Shown: positions 57,755 through 64,000 of the stretch, in pieces | Position numbering within the stretch: position 1 is the first letter of the stretch | How the letters are laid out: every line of letters starts with the position of its first letter | Source: JAEULH01 sp963789785 | GTDB taxonomy: Bacteria > Pseudomonadota > Alphaproteobacteria > Rhodospirillales > Defluviicoccaceae | Length of the DNA: 64,000 nucleotides | NCBI GenBank assembly: GCA_963789785.1 | Contig: CAWBNC010000038.1 | Coordinates: 210,161 to 274,160, forward strand | Direction of reading: 5' to 3' | Made by a program: the position numbers and the translations under genes | The notes under the pieces: model-generated | The model's input: only the letters and a program-made list of their open reading frames with translations | Told to the model about the DNA's origin: nothing | Database searches by the model: none

Positions 57755-59802
57755 TCAGCCGAGCAGCGGTCGGGTTGCCACGCTCAGCCAGCGTGAGGTT
57801 TGCGCGTCGACGAGCGGTGTGATCATCTCCGACACCCGCGCGTGATACCCATCGAGCCAGCAGCGCTCGCCGGCATCGAGGAGCGACGGATCGATCAGCA
57901 TCTGATCGATCGGCGCCAGCGTCAGCGTCTCGAACTGGAGGAACCGGTTCTTGCCGTTGCCGTTGCCGCCGTCCGCCAGCGGCACCACCGCAACCAAGTT
58001 CTCGATGCGAATGCCGTACCTCGAGGCCTGATAGAAGCCGGGCTCGTTGGAAACGACCATCCCCGATTCCAGAGGAACGCGGCTGGGCAGCTTGGAGATC
58101 CGCTGCGGGCCCTCGTGAACGCAAAGATAGTGGCCGACGCCGTGGCCGGTGCCGTGGTCGTAGTCGAGCCCCTCGGCCCACAGAGCCCGGCGGGCCAGAA
58201 CGTCGAGCTGCGAGCCCGTCGTCCCGCGGGGAAAGCGGGCCGTGGCGATCGCGATGTGGCCCTTCAGCACGAGGGTGAAGCGGGTGCGCATCTCCGCCGT
58301 CGGCTTGCCGATGGCGATCGTGCGGGTGACATCGGTGGTCCCGTCCAGGTACTGCCCGCCGGAATCGAGCAGAAAACAGCGACCCGCGTTCCAGCACCCT
58401 GTTGGATACTGCGTCGGCGCGATAGTGGACGATGGCGCCGTTGGCGCCCGCGCCGGCAATCGTGGGAAAACTCGGCCCGCGGTAGTGGGCGTTTTCGCCA
58501 CGCAGGCATTCAAGCCGTTCGGCCGCGGCGATCTCGGTCACATCGCCCCCGTCGGCCGCCGCCGCCAGCCATGCGAGAAAGTTGCATAGGGCGGCGCCGT
58601 CCCGACGGTGAGCGGCGCGGATGCCGGCGAGCTCAACCGAATTTTTCTTCGCCTTGGGCAGCAGACACGGATCGGCGTCGAGGCGCAGACGGGCGCCGGC
58701 CTTGCGCAGGCGCTCGGCAACGGCGTCGGGCGCGCCGTCCGGGTCGATGCGGATCTGTCCGCGACTGTCGCCGAGCCGATCGAGAGCGGCGGCGAAATCT
58801 TCGATCGGGGCAAAGCTCACGCCGGCGCCAAGGCGGCTGCGCACGCCGTCGACCAGCTTGCGCGGGTCGGTAAAGGTCTCGGCGGTGGCGCTTGCGTGGA
58901 CGATGGCGAAGGCCAGCAGGAGAGGCGCGAAGGGCACATCGCCGCCGCGGATGTTGAGCAGCCAGGCGATGCTGTCGGTCGAAGTCAATACGGCTGCGTC
59001 GTCGCCTGCCTCGTTCAGGAGCGCCGCGATGTGGCGGAGCTTGTCCCGGGCACTCAGGCCGGCGAAGGCTTCATCATGGCCGAATGCCGGCGCGAGGGGC
59101 GCCGCCGGCCGATCGGTCCAGATCGCGTCGACCGGATTGCCGTTGACGGCGACGAGCCGGGCGCCGCTGCGGCCGCAGGCGTTCCGCAGCGAGTCACGCC
59201 TGATTAACCGAGTGCAGCCACGGATCGTAACCGAGTCTCGCACCCTTGGCGAGGTGATGGGCGATCCAGTCGGCCATGGTGTCGCCGGTCACGTGGCAGA
59301 TTTCGAACAGGGTCGCATCGACCTGACCCGCTGCCTGAAGGATGTAGCGGCCGTCAACGAACAGTGCGGCGCGCTCGCGCAGCACGACGGCTGTTCCCGC
59401 GCTCCCGCTGAAACCGGTGAGCCATGCCAGACGCTCGGCGCAACCGGGCAGGTTTTCGCTCTGGTGTTCGTCGCTCTTCGGCACGACGAACCCGCTGAGC
59501 CGCCGCTCGCGGAGTTGGTCGCGGAGTCCCGCAAGCCTCGCGGCATGTTTCCCGGCCGCGCCCGCCTGCGCTCTCTCCAGGTTCTTCCTCGCTTCGTCCA
59601 GCCGGTTCTGAAGGCGCGCCTTCAATGCATCCGGCATGGCCTCCGCCAGTCCGTCTGGAAGCAGCGCCAGCCATGCGTCGGGATCCCGGTTAGGCGGTGC
59701 CGCGGCCACGCCGGCGATCAGCGCTTCAATAGCTTTTTCGCTCGCCGTGGCGCCGGCCTCGCGGAGAAAGGCATTTAAAGCAGGATCGGGCGCGTCGATC
59801 AT
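57755..59802 (-). CDS. pepP: Aminopeptidase P family metalloprotease (frame breaks)
   Basis: The ~680-residue M24B peptidase cuts X-Pro at the N-terminus. The creatinase-like N-terminal region (residues ~90-400) has RDQLRERRLSGFVVPKSDEH and WLTGFSGSAGTAVVL. The catalytic domain has all five metal ligands: LLDSGGQYLDGTTDVTRT, HGTGHGVGHYL, MVVSNEPGFY and IRIENLV. The frame breaks near 59205 and 58390. Compared with typical aminopeptidases P it has a ~70-residue N-terminal extension, a trait of the long bacterial/eukaryotic XPNPEP1-like type. It is convergent with ecm and divergent from the small gene at 59949. Confidence 0.88.
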
Positions 59803-59948
59803 GGTTCTCCCGCCGGCTTAGCGCCGGGTCCGTTTCCGGCGAAGCTAGGCCCGGTGTTGTCGCGCACAAGAGCACCTTGGTCCGATGCATTTGTGCGATG
59901 CAATATTAGCAACTGTTTATTAACGCATCCGCGGCTATATGTGGACTC

Positions 59949-60296
59949 ATGAAATTAGTCTGGACGATAGACATGTATACAAACCAATTCCCTCGCCATA
60001 ATGTGAACGAGCGGGAGATCGCCTTCAAAGGCGCCGCCCTTGCTCCGGTCGACGTGGTTCTCGCCGAAGCCCGACATCTCCGCGCCCAGGAACTGACCCG
60101 GCTGCTGCGCGCGGGACTGCGCCATGCAGGCCGCATCACGATCCCGCTGGTCGCGCCAATCTTCGGCTGGAATCGCCGCCACGCCCGTCCAAGCCTGCCT
60201 TACGACCGCCAAGCCAGTCTGGTCGCGCACGTCAGGGCGCTACGGGCCGACGCCGAAAGGGGTAAGACGGACTACTGGCTCGGCCACAGCGCCTGA
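59949..60296 (+). CDS. Unrecognised small basic protein
   Basis: The 115-residue frame starts MKLVWTIDMYTNQFPRHNVN and contains a long amphipathic Arg/Leu-rich helix (DVVLAEARHLRAQELTRLLR) in the middle. It ends ARGKTDYWLGHSA-like. No domain, signal peptide or catalytic residue is recognised. It is divergent from pepP and its end lies six bases from the convergent tldD. AT-rich DNA before the ATG (59890-59945) suggests a real promoter. The function is unknown. Confidence 0.5.
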   Translation: MKLVWTIDMYTNQFPRHNVNEREIAFKGAALAPVDVVLAEARHLRAQELTRLLRAGLRHAGRITIPLVAPIFGWNRRHARPSLPYDRQASLVAHVRALRADAERGKTDYWLGHSA

Positions 60297-60302
60297 AGCA
60301 CG

Positions 60303-61736
60303 TCACACGCTGGTGCCGCCGACGGTGAGCGCGTCGATGCGCAAGGTCGGCTGGCCGACGCCGACGGGAACGCCCTGTCCGTCTTTGCCGCAGGTGCCTA
60401 TGCCGGGATCGAGCTGCAGGTCGTTGCCGATCATCGAAACCCGGGTCAGCACCGTTGCGCCGTCGCCGATGAGCGTCGCCCCCTTCACCGGCGCGCCGAT
60501 GCGGCCGCCCTCGATACTGTAGGCCTCGGTGCACGAGAAGACGAATTTGCCCGACGTGATGTCGACCTGGCCGCCGCCAAATGAGACGGCGTAGAGACCG
60601 CGGTCCACCGAGGCGATGATCTCGGCGGGATGGTGCGCGCCGGCCAGCATGTAGGTGTTGGTCATCCGCGGCATCGGCCGATGGGCGAAGCTCTGTCGGC
60701 GACCGTTGCCGGTGGATGAGGCCGCCATCAGCCGGCTGTTCTGCCGGTCCTGCATCAGTCCCACCAGCACGCCGTCCTCGATCAGCATGGTCCGCTGGGA
60801 CGGCGTGCCCTCGTCATCGATGCTGAGTGACCCACGCCGCGACGGAAGCGTCCCGTCGTCGACGATGCTAACGCCCGCCGCGCCAATCCGTTGACCGACC
60901 CGCCCGGCGAAGGCGGAGGTCTTCTTGCGATGGAAATCGCCCTCCAGGCCGTGGCCGATGGCCTCGTGCAGGAGAATGCCGGGCCAGCCGGGGCCGAGTA
61001 CGACGACCATCTCGCCGGCCGGCGTCTCGACCGAGTCGAGGTTGACCAGCGCCTGGCGCAACGCCTCGTCGGCGGCAAATCGCCACGTTTCCGGGCGGAG
61101 ATAGTCGGCGAACGCCGCGCGCCCGCCGGTGCCGTAGCTCCCGGTTTCCTGCCGCCCGTCGCGTTCGACGACGACACTCACGTTGAGCCGGACCAACGGC
61201 CGGATGTCAGCCACCCGGTCGGCGCCGGGACGGACAATCTGCACAACCCGCCATTCGCCGGCGAGGGACACCGACACCTGGCGGACCCGCTCGTCCCTGG
61301 CCCGGGCGTAGGCGTCGATCGCGGCCAGCACGCCCAGCTTTTCGGCGAACGGGACACCGGTGAGCGGGTTGTCGCTGCTGTATAACGCGGTGTTGGTCGC
61401 GACCGGCGCCAGCGCCAGGGCGCCGTCATGGCCGGCCAGTGCGGCGCGGACAGTCTCGCCGGCCCGGTTCAACGCCTCCTCGCTCAGGCTGGTCGAATGG
61501 GCATATCCGGTTGCCTCGCCGGCGACCGCGCGCAGACCGAAGCCCTGGTCGGTGTCGAAGCTCGCGCTCTTGAGCTGGCCATCGTCGAAGACAAGACTTT
61601 CCGCCTGCCGGTATTCGAGAAACAGCTCGCCGTCATCGGCGCCGGCAAGCGCCGCACCGGCCAGATCCTCCGTCCGCTGTCGATCCAGTCCGCCGTCGGT
61701 GTAGAACAGACGGTCGGCGGTCAGAATATCGCTCAT
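60303..61736 (-). CDS. tldD: Metalloprotease TldD
   Basis: TldD, with TldE/PmbA, forms a protease that processes peptides such as microcins and antitoxins. The 477-residue protein has the zinc motif LLHEAIGHGLEGDFHRK in the middle, then SFAHRPMPRMTNTYMLAG and SEGIV-like VDITSGKFVFSCTEAYSIEGG and PVKGATLIGDG. The ATG at 61736 (MSDILTADRLF) is the family start. A preceding ATG adds one residue. The frame is intact. The tldE partner is not in the window. Confidence 0.93.
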   Translation of the reverse strand: MSDILTADRLFYTDGGLDRQRTEDLAGAALAGADDGELFLEYRQAESLVFDDGQLKSASFDTDQGFGLRAVAGEATGYAHSTSLSEEALNRAGETVRAALAGHDGALALAPVATNTALYSSDNPLTGVPFAEKLGVLAAIDAYARARDERVRQVSVSLAGEWRVVQIVRPGADRVADIRPLVRLNVSVVVERDGRQETGSYGTGGRAAFADYLRPETWRFAADEALRQALVNLDSVETPAGEMVVVLGPGWPGILLHEAIGHGLEGDFHRKKTSAFAGRVGQRIGAAGVSIVDDGTLPSRRGSLSIDDEGTPSQRTMLIEDGVLVGLMQDRQNSRLMAASSTGNGRRQSFAHRPMPRMTNTYMLAGAHHPAEIIASVDRGLYAVSFGGGQVDITSGKFVFSCTEAYSIEGGRIGAPVKGATLIGDGATVLTRVSMIGNDLQLDPGIGTCGKDGQGVPVGVGQPTLRIDALTVGGTSV

Positions 61737-62000
61737 CAATCATCCTTGCTGCTGGTTCGCCGCGCCGGATCCGCATCCGCCGGCACCGTCGCCGTTCCGC
61801 TGATATAGGCGCTGGGGCAACGCGGATCGACCGCGACGTTGCCCTTCGTCGATCGGGCCATCGGCGCCGTTCGCAGAGCCGTCCGGATTTGCCGTTTACG
61901 CCGGAATGAAAATCTGGGACAGCTTGCTTCGTCCGGCGATGAAGCCGCCGACGCGAGGTCATTAACCAGGCTGCGGCCTCGGGAGCAGGCGAAACCAGTG

Positions 62001-63216
62001 ATGAGGCCCGGCATGAAGGATAAGTCCCCCCGCGAGTCCTGGCGCGACGCAACGAAGCTTGTGCGCGAAGGCTTGAGCCGTTCGTCATTCAGCGAGACGA
62101 GCGAGGCTCTGTTCATGACGTCCGGGCTACGTCTACGGCTCGGCGGAAGAGGCCGAGGAGGCCTTTTCGGGCGCGCGGCAGCGTTTCGTCTATTCGCGTT
62201 ACGCCAATCCGACTGTGCAGATGTTCGAAAACCGTCTTGCCGCGCTCGAACGCGTTCAGTTCTGCAAGGGCACGGCCAGCGGCATGGCCGCCGTTTTCGC
62301 CGCTCTGGCCTGCCAGCTCCGGGCCGGCGACCGGCTCGTCGCGTCGCGCGCCCTGTTCGGCTCGTGCCAGTACGTCGTCGCCGAGATCCTCCCGGCCTTC
62401 GGTATCCTCAGCGAATTCGTCGACGGCCGCGACCTCAAGGCCTGGGAAGCGGCGCTTGCCCGCCCGGCGGCCTGCGTGTTTCTCGAAACGCCGTCCAACC
62501 CGATGCTTGAGATTGTCGACCTCGCCGCCGTCTGCCGGCTCGCCCGGGCGGCTGGTGCGCGCACCGTCATTGACAACGTCTTCGCCACGCCGCTGCTGCA
62601 ACGCCCGTTCACCTTCGGCGCCGACATCGTCATCTACTCGGCAACCAAGCACATCGACGGCCAGGGTCGGAGCCTCGGTGGCGCCATTCTGACCGACGAT
62701 CAGGACTATATGGACAACCAGCTCGTCCCCTTCCTCCGTCACACGGGCCCGGCGCTGAGCCCGTTCAATGCCTGGCTGCTGCTGAAGGGGCTGGAGACGA
62801 TGGAGCTGCGGGTCACGCGCCAGTGCGCCAGCGCCCGCGCCGTTGCCGAGCATCTGGCGGCGTCCGCCGCGGTCGAAGCGGTCTTCTACCCCGGCCTCGT
62901 CAGCCATCCGCAACACGATCTGGCCATGCGCCAGATGACGGCGGGCGGGACGGTTGTGACCTTCGACCTTCCAGAGGGCAAGACGCAGGCCTTCCGCTTC
63001 CTCAACGCGCTCGCGACCATCGACATCTCCAACAACCTGGGCGACACCAAGACGCTGGCGACCCACCCGGCGACGACCACCCATCAGCGCCTCGGCAGCG
63101 AAGAGCGCGCCACCCTCGGCATCGGCGACGGCACCGTGCGCATCTCGGTCGGTCTTGAGCATATCGACGATCTGCGCGAGGATCTTGCCAGGGCGCTGGT
63201 CGCCGCGCGCGACTGA
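62001..63216 (+). CDS. metZ: O-succinylhomoserine sulfhydrylase (one frame break)
   Basis: MetZ makes homocysteine from O-succinylhomoserine and sulfide using PLP. The ~405-residue protein starts MRPGMKDKSPRESW (or from ATG 62013), and reads SFSETSEALFMTSG before a break near 62130, where an extra G in a GGG run changes the frame. It then shows ARQRFVYSRYANPTVQMFEN, RLAALERVQFCKGTASGMAA, the PLP lysine in IYSATKHIDGQGR, and the C-terminal HPATTTHQRLGSEERATLGI. It is divergent from tldD. alkB follows with 22 bases between. Confidence 0.9.
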
Positions 63217-63238
63217 GTCCGAGGCCGGAGGTCTGCCC

Positions 63239-63906
63239 GTGGGAGCCCGCGCACAGCTGCTTACCGCGACGGGGGATCTGCTGTTCCCGCCGCCGGACGT
63301 TGTGCCCATTGCCGAAGGCGCGGTTCTGCTCGGCGGCTTTGCGAACCCGGTGGCCGACGCGCTCGTCGAGGCCGTCGGCGGGTCGCGGCGGCGGCGCCGT
63401 TCCGCCACCTGATCACGCCGGGCGGCTATCGCATGTCGGTGGCGATGACCAACTGCGGCGCTGCCGGATGGGTCAGCGATCGTCCGGCTATCGCTATTGC
63501 GCAACCGACCCCGAGAGCGGGCGGCCGTGGCCGGCGATGCCGCCGCTGATCGCCGATCTCGCCGCCCGCGCCGCCGCGGCCGCAGGGTTTGCCGAATACG
63601 CCGCCGACGCCTGTCTGATCAACCGCTACGCCCCGGGCAGCCGGCTGTCGCTGCACCAGGACCGCAACGAGCGCGACGAAACCATGCCGATCGTCTCGGT
63701 CTCCCTCGGCCTGCCCGCGACGTTCCTGTTCGGCGGGCTCACCCGCGCCGACCGGCCGCGCCGGATCGGCGTGCGTCATGGCGACGTCGTCGTCTGGGGC
63801 GGCCCGGCGCAGGTATGCGTTCCACGGAATTGCGCCGCTGGCCGATGGCGAGCATCCGGCGACCGGCCGCTGCCGGCTCAACCTGACCCTGCGCCGGGCG
63901 TTGTGA
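63239..63906 (+). CDS. alkB: AlkB-type 2-oxoglutarate-dependent DNA repair dioxygenase (frame breaks)
   Basis: AlkB removes methyl groups from 1-methyladenine and 3-methylcytosine using Fe(II) and 2-oxoglutarate. The ~220-residue protein matches E. coli AlkB along its length: GGYRMSVAMTNCG, RPWPAMPPLIADLAARAA, DACLINRYAPGSRLSLHQDR with the iron ligands H and D, IVSVSLGLPATFLFGGLTR and HGDVVVWGGPA. The end CRLNLTLRRAL with arginine is the substrate-binding end. Breaks lie near 63385, 63481 and 63812. GTG 63239 is preceded by GGAGG. The gene follows metZ in the same direction. Confidence 0.88.
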
Positions 63907-63977
63907 CGTTCATCAAGTTGCCGCGCCCCCGCAGGGCCCGCGATGACGCTAACTGCCAATATTTAAAGCGCAATCAT

Positions 63978-64000
63978 CGTCATTGCGAGGCGGCGCAGCC
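63978..64000. repeat. Possible dispersed palindromic repeat cut by the window end
   Basis: The window ends in CGTCATTGCGAGG followed by a GC run. CGTCATTGCGAG is the usual first half of extragenic palindromic repeats in many bacterial genomes, whose second half (such as GAAGCAATC) would lie beyond base 64000. Only the half is visible, so the call is tentative. Confidence 0.3.

Noticed and set aside
57407..57796. 129-codon frame after ecm
   Set aside because: It starts inside a palindrome and overlaps the end of pepP. Its composition is random-like.
1..64000. CRISPR arrays, insertion sequences, prophage or integrase genes
   Set aside because: No regularly spaced direct repeats with unique spacers, no transposase or integrase motif and no terminal inverted repeats around a gene were found by eye.

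Overview
The window is a high-GC chromosomal stretch of an alphaproteobacterium, most like the Rhodospirillales. The evidence is the gene set: a ~1,600-residue NAD-dependent glutamate dehydrogenase, class I lysyl-tRNA synthetase, a CcrM-type GANTC methyltransferase, an SdhAF4/DUF1674 protein, ornithine-lipid genes and an ethylmalonyl-CoA pathway. I cannot assign a genus. No mobile element, rRNA or CRISPR array is visible. One tRNA (Gly, GCC) is present.

A feature of the whole window is frequent single-base frame breaks: more than 30 in about 18 genes. They include genes that should be indispensable (lysS, purH, etfA/B, NAD-GDH). In nearly every case the protein continues in another frame with no residues lost, and the break is often a one-base change in a short run. 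I read these as sequence errors, not decay, and give whole-gene spans for the broken genes.

Layout. 1-4 kb: end of a TPR glycosyltransferase, a TPR-sulfotransferase, a TenI/ThiE protein, a YggS PLP protein and an L,D-transpeptidase. 4-13 kb: ribA, an OmpR-type regulator, the aminotransferase-ftsK-lolA operon with its terminator, and the nitrogen pair amtB and glnK. 13-18.6 kb: a UbiH-type hydroxylase, then DUF971, Trm112, LON-domain and CnoX genes, DUF5996, a small acetyltransferase and the tRNA. 18.7-25 kb: NAD-GDH and a UMF1-type MFS transporter. 25-31 kb: purH, heparinase II/III, rsmB, htpX. 31-39 kb: sdhAF4, a giant TPR protein with eleven 47-residue repeats, a lipoprotein, lysS, ubiD, ubiA. 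39-46 kb: rsmE, gshA, a palindromic element, rnhB, ccrM, an acyl-CoA dehydrogenase and a CoA-transferase. 46-57.4 kb: ornithine-lipid genes olsA/olsB, then a minus-strand run (crotonyl-CoA carboxylase/reductase, methylsuccinyl-CoA dehydrogenase, small membrane protein, cobalamin adenosyltransferase, etfB, etfA, 3-hydroxybutyryl-CoA dehydrogenase) facing a divergent ethylmalonyl-CoA mutase. 57.4-64 kb: aminopeptidase P, a small unknown gene, tldD, metZ and alkB.

How the genes work together: the 47.7-57.4 kb block is a coherent C2/C4 assimilation module. Hbd handles (acetoacetyl/hydroxybutyryl)-CoA, Ccr carboxylates and reduces crotonyl-CoA, Ecm needs adenosylcobalamin supplied by the PduO-type transferase, and Mcd passes electrons to EtfAB. 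The most unusual item is that, once one frame break is corrected, Ccr reads without a stop into a C-terminal pair of CBS domains. This would be a fused regulatory module on the committed carboxylase of the pathway.
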